Positions 1 through 7,866 of a DNA stretch of 21,946 bases are shown in pieces (the stretch's first letter is position 1; each line of letters opens with the position of its first letter). The stretch comes from an uncultured Eubacteriales bacterium. GTDB lineage: Bacteria; Bacillota; Clostridia; Oscillospirales; Acutalibacteraceae. The stretch covers positions 1 through 21,946 of the forward strand of contig CAKSOB010000015.1 of assembly GCA_934476545.1 (NCBI GenBank), in the 5' to 3' direction. A program made the translations under genes and the position numbers. The notes below the pieces were generated by a model. It was not told the DNA's origin. It worked only from the letters and a program-made list of their open reading frames with translations, and made no database searches.

Positions 1-74
1 GCGTAATCATTCCTGACAAAAAGAACCGTCTAAATTTCTCCTAAATTCTAAATTTTATATCAGTATCTATTTTG

Positions 75-114
75 AGAAGCCCTCTGCATCTGTGAATGTA
101 GAGGGCTTCTTTCG
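75..114 (+). terminator. Rho-independent terminator of an off-window + strand gene
   Basis: A 15-bp stem (75-89 with 96-110) has a 6-nt loop and is followed by a short T-rich tail. One pair (G86 with T99) is a G-U wobble only in the + strand RNA and a C/A mismatch in the - strand RNA. This suggests it ends a gene lying to the left of the window. No coding sequence is recognisable in 1-74. Confidence 0.6.
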
Positions 115-128
115 TAGAAAAAGCAAAG

Positions 129-173
129 AAGAAGCCGCCCTCATCGGAATGACTCCGATAAGGACGGCTTCTT
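129..173 (-). terminator. Rho-independent terminator of the PFOR gene
   Basis: A 20-bp stem (129-148 with 154-173) has a 5-nt loop and lies about 35 nt past the PFOR stop. Two pairs (138/164 and 142/160) are G-U wobbles in the - strand transcript but C/A mismatches in the + transcript, so it is built for the - strand. A pyrimidine-rich, T-rich tail follows on the - strand. Confidence 0.8.
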
Positions 174-206
174 TTATTTATTTAACAACAAACGGATTTG
201 GAACAA

Positions 207-3200
207 TTACTGAACCAATGGAGCGTCTGCCTTTGCCTTCAACTGATGATACTCGATGAGAGAATCCTTCTCAGCCTGTGTGAACAGCTTCTCAGCACGC
301 TCTGGGAATGCACGCATCAGGGAGTTGTAACGAACTTCCTTCATCAAGAAGTCACGGTAGCTCTCGGACGGCTCCTTGCTATCCAGCTGGAATGGATTCA
401 GACCCTTCTCAATACGGTTTGGATCGTAACGGAACAGCTTCCAGTAGCCTGCTGCAACAGCCTGCTTCTCAACAGCCTGTACACCACGCAGACCACCCTT
501 AACACCGTGGCTGATGCAAGGTGCGTAAGCGATGATAACGGATGGACCCTTGTGAGCTTCTGCCTCGAGGAATGCCTTCAGGCACTGATTTCTGTCAGCG
601 CCCATTGCAATGTGAGCAACATAAACGTTACCGTAGCTCATTGCGATAGCCGGAAGATCCTTCTTCTTTGTTGGCTTACCGGCAGCAGAGAACTGCTGTA
701 CGGAACCCATTTGAGAGGACTTGGAGCACTGACCGCCGGTGTTGGAATACATCTCGGTATCGAATACCAGAATGTTGATGTCCTCGCCGGTTGCAATTGC
801 GTGATCCAGACCGCTGAAGCCGATGTCGTATGCCCAGCCGTCACCACCGAGAATCCAGATGGACTTCTTAGCCAGGTAATCCTTGTCAGCCAAGATTGCC
901 TTAGCCTTATCGCAGTTGCACTTCTCCAGCTCAGCGATGAGCGCCTTTGCAGGAGCAGCGTTTGCGGTGCTGTCATCCTTGGTGTCGAGGAATGCTTGGC
1001 AAGCAGCCTTCAGCTCGGCGGAAGCCTTCTCGCTGTTGTTGATTTCCTCAACTTGGTCGATCAGACGCTTACGGATTGCCTTTTGTGCCAGCTCCATACC
1101 CAGACCGAACTCTGCATTATCCTCAAACAGGGAGTTAGCCCAAGACGGACCCTTGCCTTCCTTGTTTACGGTGTATGGGGTGGATGGGGTAGAACCTGCC
1201 CAGATGGAAGAACAACCGGTTGCGTTTGCAATCATCATTCTGTCGCCGAAGAGCTGAGTTGCCAACTTTGCGTATGGAGTTTCACCACAGCCTGCGCAAG
1301 CGCCGGAGAATTCGAACAGAGGTTGCTTGAACTGGCTGCCCTTAACGGTAGTAGCCTTGAACTTCTCAATAACCTCCGGCTTCTCGCCGATCTTCTGAGC
1401 ATAGTCATAAACTTCCTGAGCAGGGAGTTGAGACTCGAGAGGCTTCATAACGAGAGCCTTCTCCTTAGCCGGGCATTCTGCTACGCAGGAACCACAGCCG
1501 GTGCAGTCCAGAACAGAAACAGTCATAACAAACTTCATGCCCGGAACTTGCTTGATATCCTGAGCGGTTGTGCCTGCCGGAGCCGCAGCCAGCTCGCCTT
1601 CAGTGAGGGCAGCCGGACGGATAACGGAGTGTGGACAGACGTAGGAACAAATATTACATTGGATACAGTTATCAGCAATCCACTGTGGAACGTCAACAGC
1701 AATGCCACGCTTCTCGTAAGCAGCAGTACCCTGTGGAACAGTACCGTCTGCATCCTGTACGAAGGTGGAAACAGGCAGTTGGTTACCACGCTGTGCGTTG
1801 ATTGGCTGTTGGATGTTCTTAACATAGTTAACAACGGCCTGACGCCCCTCCAGAGCAGTGTGAACCGGCTCGTGACCCTCTGTTGTGGTTGCCCAATCAG
1901 CAGGGATCTCCAGCTTTACAGCACCCTGTGTACCGGCGTCAATTGCATTGTAGTTCATCTGAACAACAGCGTCGCCCTTCTTGCTGTAAGACTTCTTAGC
2001 AGCTTCCTTCATGTACTCAACAGCTTGCTCGATCGGAATGATGTTTGCAATTTTGAAGAAAGCAGCCTGCAGAACAGTGTTGATTCTTGTACCCAGACCG
2101 ATTTCTTTACCGATCTTAATACCGTCAATAACATAAACGTTGATATTGTTCTTTGCAATGTATTGCTTCTCTTCAGCAGACAGACGGTGACCCAGTTCCT
2201 CAACATCCCATGGGCAGTTGAGCAGGAAAGAGCCGCCCGGCTTCAAGTCCTGAATCATATCGTACTTGCCGATGTAAGCAGGGTTGTGACAAGCAACGAA
2301 GTCAGCTTGGTGGATATAGTAAGTGGATTTGATCGGGTTGTGACCGAAACGCAGGTGAGAAACAGTCAGACCGCCGGACTTCTTGGAGTCATAATCAAAG
2401 TAAGCCTGTGCGTACATGTCGGTCTTGTCACCGATAATCTTGATGGAGTTCTTGTTTGCGCCAACGGTACCGTCTGCGCCCAGACCCCAGAACTTACAAG
2501 CGGTTGTGCCTGCAGGAGCGGTGTCCGGAGATTCGTCGATTGGCAGGGACAGGAAGGTTACGTCATCGTCGATGCCAACAGTGAAGCGCTTCTTTGGCTC
2601 AGCAGCGTCCATGTTGTGGTAAATAGCAACGATTGCACCTGGGTTGGTGTCCTTGGAAGCCAAGCCGTAACGACCGCCGAAGACGGAAACGTTGTGGAAC
2701 TTAGAACCGTTGAGTGCAGCCAGAACGTCCAGATACAGAGGCTCACCGATGGAACCAGGCTCCTTTGTTCTGTCGAGAACGGTGATGGACTTTACAGTTT
2801 CCGGAATCACATTGAGCAGATGCTTAGCGGAGAATGGACGATACAGGCGAACCTTAACCAGACCAATCTTCTCGCCCTTAGCGGTCAGGTAGTCGATTAC
2901 TTCCTCAGCGGTGTCGCAAACGGAGCCCATAGCGATGATGATCTTCTCAGCATCCGGAGCGCCGTAGTAGTTGAATGGCTTATAGTTGGTGCCGCACTTC
3001 TCGTTAACCTTGTCCATGTAGTCAGCAACAACGTCCGGAATTGCGTCATAATATTTGTTAGCAGCTTCTTTTGCTTGGAAGAAGATGTCGTCGTTTTGTG
3101 CGGTGCCGCGAAGTACCGGGTGCTCCGGGTTCAGGGAGCGGCGGCGGAACGCATCAACTGCATCCCAATCCAGCATATCAGCCAGATCATCGTAATCCCA

Positions 3201-3755
3201 AGTCTCGATCTTCTGAATCTCGTGAGAGGTACGGAAGCCATCGAAGAAGTGGAGGAATGGCACTCTGCCCTTAATGGCGGAGAGGTGTGCTACAGCAGTC
3301 AGGTCCATAACTTCCTGCGGGTTGTTGGAAGCCAACATTGCATAACCTGTCTGACGGCAGGAGTAGATGTCGGAGTGATCGCCGAAGATGGACAGCGCAT
3401 GACCTGCAATGGTACGAGCGGAAACGTGGATAACGCCCGGCAGCAGCTCACCAGCCATTTTATACATATTCGGAATCATGAGGAGCAGACCTTGAGAAGC
3501 GGTGTAGGTGGTGGTCAGCGCACCGGCTGCCAAAGAGCCGTGAACCGCACCGGCAGCACCGGCTTCGGACTGCATCTCGGTAACACGAACCTCTTGACCA
3601 AACAGGTTTTTCTTACCGGCGGCAGCGTACTTGTCAGTTTCATCAGCCATAACGGAAGATGGTGTGATAGGATAGATTGCAGCAACATCTGTAAACGCAT
3701 AGGAAGCCCATGCGGCTGCAGAGTTACCGTCCATGGTTTTCATTTTTCTTGCCAT
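207..3755 (-). CDS. nifJ: Pyruvate:ferredoxin (flavodoxin) oxidoreductase, single chain
   Basis: This 1182-residue protein oxidises pyruvate with CoA to acetyl-CoA and CO2 and passes electrons to ferredoxin in the cytoplasm; it is the central step of anaerobic fermentation. The N-terminus carries the pyruvate-binding region (YPITPSSVMAD). Two ferredoxin-type cluster motifs follow near residues 695-710 (CIQCNICSYVCP) and 750-760 (CTGCGSCVAECP). The extra cluster and TPP domain comes next (GACAGCGETPYAK near 815; the TPP motif GDGWAYDIG near 970, then the D-x-E-x-Y-S-N-T-G-G-Q segment). Length is typical of the single-chain family. The frame is open up to 3797, but ATG 3755 is chosen because it lies 7 nt from a strong AGGAGG (3765-3771). 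The gene contains no TTA, CTA or TCA codons, which suggests high expression. The likely electron acceptors are the two ferredoxins encoded nearby. Confidence 0.97.
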   Translation of the reverse strand: MARKMKTMDGNSAAAWASYAFTDVAAIYPITPSSVMADETDKYAAAGKKNLFGQEVRVTEMQSEAGAAGAVHGSLAAGALTTTYTASQGLLLMIPNMYKMAGELLPGVIHVSARTIAGHALSIFGDHSDIYSCRQTGYAMLASNNPQEVMDLTAVAHLSAIKGRVPFLHFFDGFRTSHEIQKIETWDYDDLADMLDWDAVDAFRRRSLNPEHPVLRGTAQNDDIFFQAKEAANKYYDAIPDVVADYMDKVNEKCGTNYKPFNYYGAPDAEKIIIAMGSVCDTAEEVIDYLTAKGEKIGLVKVRLYRPFSAKHLLNVIPETVKSITVLDRTKEPGSIGEPLYLDVLAALNGSKFHNVSVFGGRYGLASKDTNPGAIVAIYHNMDAAEPKKRFTVGIDDDVTFLSLPIDESPDTAPAGTTACKFWGLGADGTVGANKNSIKIIGDKTDMYAQAYFDYDSKKSGGLTVSHLRFGHNPIKSTYYIHQADFVACHNPAYIGKYDMIQDLKPGGSFLLNCPWDVEELGHRLSAEEKQYIAKNNINVYVIDGIKIGKEIGLGTRINTVLQAAFFKIANIIPIEQAVEYMKEAAKKSYSKKGDAVVQMNYNAIDAGTQGAVKLEIPADWATTTEGHEPVHTALEGRQAVVNYVKNIQQPINAQRGNQLPVSTFVQDADGTVPQGTAAYEKRGIAVDVPQWIADNCIQCNICSYVCPHSVIRPAALTEGELAAAPAGTTAQDIKQVPGMKFVMTVSVLDCTGCGSCVAECPAKEKALVMKPLESQLPAQEVYDYAQKIGEKPEVIEKFKATTVKGSQFKQPLFEFSGACAGCGETPYAKLATQLFGDRMMIANATGCSSIWAGSTPSTPYTVNKEGKGPSWANSLFEDNAEFGLGMELAQKAIRKRLIDQVEEINNSEKASAELKAACQAFLDTKDDSTANAAPAKALIAELEKCNCDKAKAILADKDYLAKKSIWILGGDGWAYDIGFSGLDHAIATGEDINILVFDTEMYSNTGGQCSKSSQMGSVQQFSAAGKPTKKKDLPAIAMSYGNVYVAHIAMGADRNQCLKAFLEAEAHKGPSVIIAYAPCISHGVKGGLRGVQAVEKQAVAAGYWKLFRYDPNRIEKGLNPFQLDSKEPSESYRDFLMKEVRYNSLMRAFPERAEKLFTQAEKDSLIEYHQLKAKADAPLVQ

Positions 3756-3814
3756 AACGGAATGTCCTCCTTCAAGGATTTTTTTAAATATTAGCATGAA
3801 ATTGCGATAAGCAG

Positions 3815-3838
3815 GATAAGTATAATCCGATACTTATC
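3815..3838. promoter_or_regulatory. Inverted repeat at the PFOR start site, candidate operator
   Basis: A perfect inverted repeat, GATAAGTAT-N6-ATACTTATC, lies immediately downstream of the PFOR -10 element and covers the expected transcription start near 3835. This position suits a repressor site. It does not match the Rex, Fur or PerR consensus sequences as I recall them. It could also fold into a hairpin at the mRNA 5' end. Confidence 0.5.
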
Positions 3839-3841
3839 TAA

Positions 3842-3870
3842 ATTTTATCATTCTTTACTGAAAATGTAAA
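3842..3870 (-). promoter_or_regulatory. SigA-type promoter of the PFOR gene
   Basis: On the - strand a -35 TTTACA (3870-3865) and a -10 TAAAAT (3847-3842) are separated by 17 bp. The 5' leader is about 80 nt. Confidence 0.7.
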
Positions 3871-3999
3871 GAGAAATGTAGCACAGCCATCCAAATCTGT
3901 GTATCTTGTATAAATAGTGGTAAATCTTTTCGTCAGCGAGGCAAAAAAGCCGAAAGTTCTGAGAGAAAACATGGGAAAATCTATCCGGAGCGGGGGGAT

Positions 4000-4028
4000 T
4001 TGACAGACGAAGACGGATACAGTACAAT
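4000..4028 (+). promoter_or_regulatory. SigA-type promoter of the CNNM/CBS gene
   Basis: A consensus -35 TTGACA (4000-4005) and -10 TACAAT (4023-4028) have a 17-bp spacer. A short inverted repeat (4039-4055, TCTGTAT-TCT-ATACAGA) follows just past the expected start. Confidence 0.75.
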
Positions 4029-4087
4029 AAAATGAATCTCTGTATTCTATACAGAAATCAGAAAGTTAGAAAGAGAGGGACACTTTT

Positions 4088-5446
4088 ATGTCCGACCCTG
4101 AGGGAACAATCCCTTTGATGGCGGCCTGTGTGATTGCGTTCATCGGGCTGTTACTGTACGGAATTTTTTCCGGCGCACAAATTGCATTGGAACGAACAAA
4201 CGAACACAAATTACAGGAGCTTTTGGCAGATCGACCGGATCGTCGAAAGAAAGCTATGCGCCATTTGGAGCGTCCGCAGCGATTTTTTTCTACGGTGGCT
4301 TTGGTACGGCTGATGGCATCCATGATTCCGGCAGCCGTTTTGTGCGGTAGCTTAGCGCCGTTGCTCCAAGGGGCGTTTCAAAACGGTGCTTCTATTGCAG
4401 CGCCTTGGAGCACGCTACTGTCTTTTGCCATTGTGTTGGCGGGAACCCTTTGCTTGTGGCTGTTTATGGGAAATTTGATTCCTCGAAAGTTAGCAGCCAA
4501 TACCCCTGAGAAATCCTTGGTGCATACCATGTCGATTGTGAATGTGGCGGCAATTATCCTGCGACCGGTAACGGCGGTCTTTACTGCAATCTCCAACGGA
4601 ATTGTGTCATTGATGGGCAAAGATCCTCATTTGGAAGACAAGCCGGTAACAGAGGAAGAAATCCTGCGGATGATTGACGAAAGTGAAGAGGACGGAGAGA
4701 TTGCCGGTGTAGAAGCCAACATGATTGAAAATATTTTCGATTTCAATGATAAGAGCGTATCGGAGATTATGACCCACCGTATGGATGTGATTGCCGTGGA
4801 AGATACGGCTTCTGTGCAGGATGTGGTTGCGGTTTCCGTAGAGCAGGGCTATTCTCGGATTCCGGTCTATCATGAAGATATTGACGAGATTGTTGGTGTG
4901 GTATATGTAAAAGACTTGCTGAAGTTTATCGGAAAACCATTGAGCCGAAACATCAGTGTAAAAGCAGTGATGCGAAAACCACACCTGGCACCGGAAAGCA
5001 AAGCATTGAATGAACTGTTCACCGAAATGACAGAGCGGAAAATTCAGTTTTCCGTGCTGATTGATGAGTATGGCGGAACCAAAGGCATTGTTACTATGGA
5101 AGATGTTTTGGAATCCATCGTGGGCAATATTCAAGATGAATACGATAATGAGGAAGAATCGGTGGTGCGCCTCAGCGATACCTTGTTTACCGTCAGCGGT
5201 GCGTTGTCCATCAGTGAAGCCTCTGAGTTACTGGAGGTGGATTTGCCGGAGGGCGATTATGATACCATCGCCGGTATGGTGGTAGAAATGCTTGGCAATA
5301 TCCCCGATGAAAACGAGTTCCCGTCCGTAATGGTGGGGAATGTGGAATTTCAGGTTTTGGAATTTAATGATAACCGCATTGAAAAAATTCTGATTGAAAA
5401 GCATCCTTTGCCGGAAACCGAGCAGGACGAGGACGATGCAAAGTAA
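4088..5446 (+). CDS. CNNM/CBS domain membrane protein (HlyC/CorC family)
   Basis: This 452-residue protein belongs to the family often annotated as hemolysin, CorC or magnesium/cobalt efflux protein. Its members are membrane-embedded and implicated in Mg2+ or Co2+ transport; the substrate here is not shown by the sequence. The DUF21/CNNM membrane domain covers about residues 10-185, with hydrophobic helices at 9-30, about 75-95, 110-130 and 150-175. A CBS pair follows (about 205-330, beginning at MTHRMDVIAV and including IQFSVLIDEYGGTKGIVTMEDVLE), then a C-terminal CorC_HlyC domain (about 350-435) and an acidic tail. A GAGAGGG ribosome site (4073-4079) supports ATG 4088. It is divergent from PFOR with its own promoter. 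Confidence 0.9.
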   Translation: MSDPEGTIPLMAACVIAFIGLLLYGIFSGAQIALERTNEHKLQELLADRPDRRKKAMRHLERPQRFFSTVALVRLMASMIPAAVLCGSLAPLLQGAFQNGASIAAPWSTLLSFAIVLAGTLCLWLFMGNLIPRKLAANTPEKSLVHTMSIVNVAAIILRPVTAVFTAISNGIVSLMGKDPHLEDKPVTEEEILRMIDESEEDGEIAGVEANMIENIFDFNDKSVSEIMTHRMDVIAVEDTASVQDVVAVSVEQGYSRIPVYHEDIDEIVGVVYVKDLLKFIGKPLSRNISVKAVMRKPHLAPESKALNELFTEMTERKIQFSVLIDEYGGTKGIVTMEDVLESIVGNIQDEYDNEEESVVRLSDTLFTVSGALSISEASELLEVDLPEGDYDTIAGMVVEMLGNIPDENEFPSVMVGNVEFQVLEFNDNRIEKILIEKHPLPETEQDEDDAK

Positions 5447-5552
5447 GAAAATTAGCAAATTTTGTCTTTTGTTACCCACGACTATTTTTAGTTAACCTGT
5501 GCTTACAGAAGGTGAATAATCTGTAAAAACTAGTAAAATTCCTGAAAATATC

Positions 5553-5580
5553 TTGAAATTTCCGAAAAATGTGCTATAAT
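5553..5580 (+). promoter_or_regulatory. Promoter of ferredoxin copy 1
   Basis: A -35 TTGAAA (5553-5558), a 16-bp spacer and a perfect extended -10 (TGC plus TATAAT at 5575-5580). Confidence 0.8.
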
Positions 5581-5622
5581 AAAGCCATCCTAAATCTTTA
5601 TGAATACATGGAGGATTTTATT

Positions 5623-5790
5623 ATGGCTTACAAAATTGAAGATACTTGCATCGCTTGTGGTGCATGCCAAGCTGAATGTCCGGTAGACGCTATTTCCGAG
5701 GGTGATATCTACACAATCGACGCTGATACTTGCATTGATTGCGGCGCTTGCGCCGGTGTTTGCCCGGTTGAGGCTCCTAAGGCTCAGTAA
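5623..5790 (+). CDS. 2[4Fe-4S] clostridial-type ferredoxin, copy 1
   Basis: This 55-residue cytoplasmic electron carrier has the two classic cluster motifs, C9-C12-C15-C19P and C37-C40-C43-C47P, at the spacing and length of clostridial ferredoxins. It is a likely electron acceptor of PFOR and donor to hydrogenase or other reductases; partners other than PFOR are not in the window. GGAGG (5610-5614) sits 8 nt before ATG 5623, so the open frame further upstream is not used. It has its own promoter and terminator and is probably monocistronic. It differs from copy 2 at residues 22 (Asp here, Asn there) and 45 (Gly here, Ser there). Confidence 0.97.
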   Translation: MAYKIEDTCIACGACQAECPVDAISEGDIYTIDADTCIDCGACAGVCPVEAPKAQ

Positions 5791-5805
5791 TTAAATAGCG
5801 TACAT

Positions 5806-5840
5806 AGAAAAGCGGGGGGTTACCCCGCTTTTCTTTTTGT
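5806..5840 (+). terminator. Terminator of ferredoxin copy 1
   Basis: A perfect 12-bp stem, AGAAAAGCGGGG (5806-5817) with CCCCGCTTTTCT (5823-5834), has a 5-nt loop and a T-run. It is part of the duplicated unit. Confidence 0.92.
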
Positions 5841-5867
5841 CTTTCTCTCGCTTTTTATCCGGAATTA

Positions 5868-5876
5868 TGGTACAAT
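5868..5876 (+). promoter_or_regulatory. Extended -10 of the trmN6-rsmI operon
   Basis: TGG-TACAAT forms an extended -10. The -35 position (about 5848-5853) is poor. It lies 39 nt before the methyltransferase start and just after the ferredoxin terminator. Confidence 0.45.
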
Positions 5877-5914
5877 AATACCAATTTCCAAAATGAGTTT
5901 CGGAGCGTGATGGT

Positions 5915-6673
5915 ATGCAGACTGTTCCTATGCTTCCCGATGAACATCGGGAACCGCTTTCTCCCACTTTACAACTGATCGTATCCCCACAGCATCGGTT
6001 CAACACCGACACGATCCTGTTGGCTTGGTTTTCTTCTCCAAAGCATAAGGATACTTGCTGTGATTTTGGTACTGGCTGCGGTACGATTCCGCTTCTGTGG
6101 GAATTCCGCTTTCAACCGAAACAAACCTACGCTTTGGAAATACAGGACAATGCCTTTTCTATGGCGAGTCGTTCGGTTCTCTTAAACGGGTTAACTGACC
6201 GAATTACCATTCTGCAAGGGGACATCAAACAAGTTCCGCAGCGATCGGAACCGGTCTTTCAGGAAGGCTTTGATGTAATTGCCTGTAACCCACCGTACAA
6301 AGAATTAGGCACAGGATTTGTCAATCCGGATAGCAGCAAAGCCATTGCACGGCATGAACAGGAATGTACCATGGAGGACATTTGCAAAAGCGCATACAAA
6401 GCCCTGCGCTATGGTGGACGGTTTTGCATTTGCCAACGTCCACAGCGTCTTGCAGAAATTATGATGCTCCTTTCCCAAAATGGATTGGAACCAAAGCGAC
6501 TCCGCTTGGTGCAACAGCGCCCGGATAAAGCCCCCAGTTTGTTTTTGTTGGAAAGCAAAAAAGGCGGTCGTTCCGGTTTGACAGTAGAACCGACACTGTT
6601 CATTGAAGGTGCAGACGGAGATTTTTCTGGCGAAATGAAAGAAGTATACGGAACGTATAAATATAAAGATTAA
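5915..6673 (+). CDS. trmN6: tRNA1(Val) adenine N6-methyltransferase-like protein (TrmN6/YabB)
   Basis: This 252-residue SAM-dependent N6-adenine methyltransferase belongs to the YfiC/YabB family, whose characterised members methylate A37 of tRNA1(Val). The Rossmann SAM site is visible as DFGTGCGTIPLLW (about residues 49-61), the adenine-binding motif IV as NPPY (125-128), and a conserved LSPTLQLIVSPQHRFNTDT segment lies near the N-terminus. GGAG (5902-5905) is 9 nt before ATG 5915. Only 19 nt separate it from rsmI, so the two are one operon, as in Bacillus (yabB, yabC). The operon is inverted relative to holB-yaaT, with which it is normally co-directional. Confidence 0.88.
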   Translation: MQTVPMLPDEHREPLSPTLQLIVSPQHRFNTDTILLAWFSSPKHKDTCCDFGTGCGTIPLLWEFRFQPKQTYALEIQDNAFSMASRSVLLNGLTDRITILQGDIKQVPQRSEPVFQEGFDVIACNPPYKELGTGFVNPDSSKAIARHEQECTMEDICKSAYKALRYGGRFCICQRPQRLAEIMMLLSQNGLEPKRLRLVQQRPDKAPSLFLLESKKGGRSGLTVEPTLFIEGADGDFSGEMKEVYGTYKYKD

Positions 6674-6692
6674 CTACAATGAGGAATTGATT

Positions 6693-7517
6693 ATGCAGGG
6701 AGTTTTATATATTGTAGGAACACCCATCGGCAACCTGTCCGATTTTTCTCCTCGTGCGGTAGAAACACTGGATATGGTGGATTTTATTGCCGCTGAGGAT
6801 ACCCGTGTAACCATGAAGTTACTGAACCATTTTCAAATTAAAAAACCGTTGGTCAGTTATTACGAGCATAATAAACTGGAGCGGGGGCAAATGATTTTGG
6901 ACCGCATTTTAGCAGGAGAATCTTGCGCCCTTGTTTCCGATGCCGGAATGCCCGCTATTTCTGACCCCGGAGAATTGTTGGTTGCCCAATGCGCCGAAGC
7001 CGGTGTGCAGGTGCTGGCGGTTCCCGGTCCCAGTGCTGTAATTTCTGCCTTGGCAATTTCCGGATTGCCTACGGGGCGGTTCACCTTTGAGGGATTTCTT
7101 TCGGTGAACAAGAAGAGTCGTCGAGAGCATTTGGCAGATGTAAAAAATGAACAGCGTACCATGGTGTTCTACGAAGCGCCACACAAGCTGTCTGCCACAC
7201 TGCACGATATGCTCACGGCTTGGGGCGACCGAAAAATTGCCATTGTGCGAGAAATCACCAAGATTCATGAGGAAGTCATCCGCACCACTTTGGTAGAAGC
7301 AGATGCACGATTCCAAACAGAAGCTCCCAAGGGCGAAATTGTGTTGGTTATCAGCGGGGCAGAAGCTCCTGCGGAAGAAACTTTCACCCTAGAGGATGCG
7401 GTACAAACTGCCAAAGAATTTTTGGAGCAAGGAATGTCCACCTCCGAAGCAGCAAAAAAAGCCGCGCAGCTTTGCGGCTTTAAAAAAGGAGAAGTCTATC
7501 GAGAGTTACTCGGATGA
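6693..7517 (+). CDS. rsmI: 16S rRNA (cytidine1402-2'-O)-methyltransferase RsmI
   Basis: This 274-residue protein 2'-O-methylates C1402 in the decoding centre of 16S rRNA, using SAM. Family signatures are clear: GTPIGNLSDFSPRAV (from about residue 9), AAEDTRVTMKLLNHF, VSDAGMPAISDPG, VPGPSAVISALAISGLP and FYEAPHKL. ATG 6693 is chosen over the in-frame TTG at 6687 because the site GAGGA (6681-6685) is 7 nt from the ATG but only 1 nt from the TTG. It is second in the trmN6-rsmI operon and is followed by its own terminator, which faces the converging ferredoxin terminator. Confidence 0.95.
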   Translation: MQGVLYIVGTPIGNLSDFSPRAVETLDMVDFIAAEDTRVTMKLLNHFQIKKPLVSYYEHNKLERGQMILDRILAGESCALVSDAGMPAISDPGELLVAQCAEAGVQVLAVPGPSAVISALAISGLPTGRFTFEGFLSVNKKSRREHLADVKNEQRTMVFYEAPHKLSATLHDMLTAWGDRKIAIVREITKIHEEVIRTTLVEADARFQTEAPKGEIVLVISGAEAPAEETFTLEDAVQTAKEFLEQGMSTSEAAKKAAQLCGFKKGEVYRELLG

Positions 7518-7530
7518 CCTCCTCTTAGAG

Positions 7531-7566
7531 AAAAACCAGCAGGTAAAATACCTGCTGGTTTTTTCA
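7531..7566 (+). terminator. Terminator of the trmN6-rsmI operon
   Basis: A perfect 15-bp stem (7531-7545 with 7549-7563) around a 3-nt loop is followed by more T, starting 13 nt after the rsmI stop. Confidence 0.92.
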
Positions 7567-7580
7567 TGCTGTTTAAGACA

Positions 7581-7614
7581 AAAAAGAAAAGCGGGGTAAA
7601 ACCCCCGCTTTTCT
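7581..7614 (-). terminator. Terminator of ferredoxin copy 2
   Basis: A 12-bp stem (7585-7596 with 7603-7614) matches the stem of copy 1, with a slightly altered loop and a T-run on the - strand. It converges with the rsmI terminator. Confidence 0.9.
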
Positions 7615-7629
7615 ATGTACGCTATTTAA

Positions 7630-7797
7630 TTACTGAGCCTTAGGAGCCTCAACCGGGCAAACACTGGCGCAAGCGCCGCAATCAATGCAAGTATCAGCGT
7701 CGATTGTGTAGATATCACCCTCGGAAATAGCGTTCACCGGACATTCAGCTTGGCATGCGCCACAAGCGATGCAAGTATCTTCAATTTTGTAAGCCAT
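7630..7797 (-). CDS. 2[4Fe-4S] clostridial-type ferredoxin, copy 2
   Basis: This 55-residue ferredoxin has the same eight cluster cysteines as copy 1 (9, 12, 15, 19, 37, 40, 43, 47). Four base changes separate the two genes, giving Asp22 to Asn and Gly45 to Ser; the latter lies between two ligands of the second cysteine motif and could modestly tune redox potential (inference). GGAGG in the repeat unit precedes ATG 7797. The unit has its own promoter and terminator. It sits directly downstream of yaaT in the same direction, although the strong promoter suggests independent transcription. Confidence 0.97.
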   Translation of the reverse strand: MAYKIEDTCIACGACQAECPVNAISEGDIYTIDADTCIDCGACASVCPVEAPKAQ

Positions 7798-7838
7798 AAT
7801 AAAACCCTCCATGTATTCAAAAGATTTAGGATGGCTTT

Positions 7839-7866
7839 ATTATAGCACATTTTTCGGGGATTTCAA
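7839..7866 (-). promoter_or_regulatory. Promoter of ferredoxin copy 2
   Basis: A -35 TTGAAA (7866-7861), 16-bp spacer and extended -10 TGC-TATAAT (7844-7839) are conserved with copy 1. Two spacer bases differ (TT to CC). Confidence 0.8.

Larger units (their letters stand above)
5469..5843 (+). repeat. Ferredoxin unit, inverted repeat copy 1
   Basis: This roughly 375-bp unit comprises upstream sequence, promoter, ferredoxin gene and terminator. It recurs in inverted orientation at 7575-7950. By eye the copies differ at about a dozen positions (seven upstream including one 1-nt indel, four in the gene, a few in the terminator loop). Identity starts 23 nt after the CNNM/CBS stop and ends just past the terminator T-run, so each copy is a complete expression cassette. 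Confidence 0.95.

Noticed and set aside
198..3794. A 1198-codon + strand open frame opposite PFOR
   Set aside because: It is the exact codon-register antisense of a certain PFOR gene, its translation is rich in Cys, Leu and Val with no domain, and codon bias explains it.
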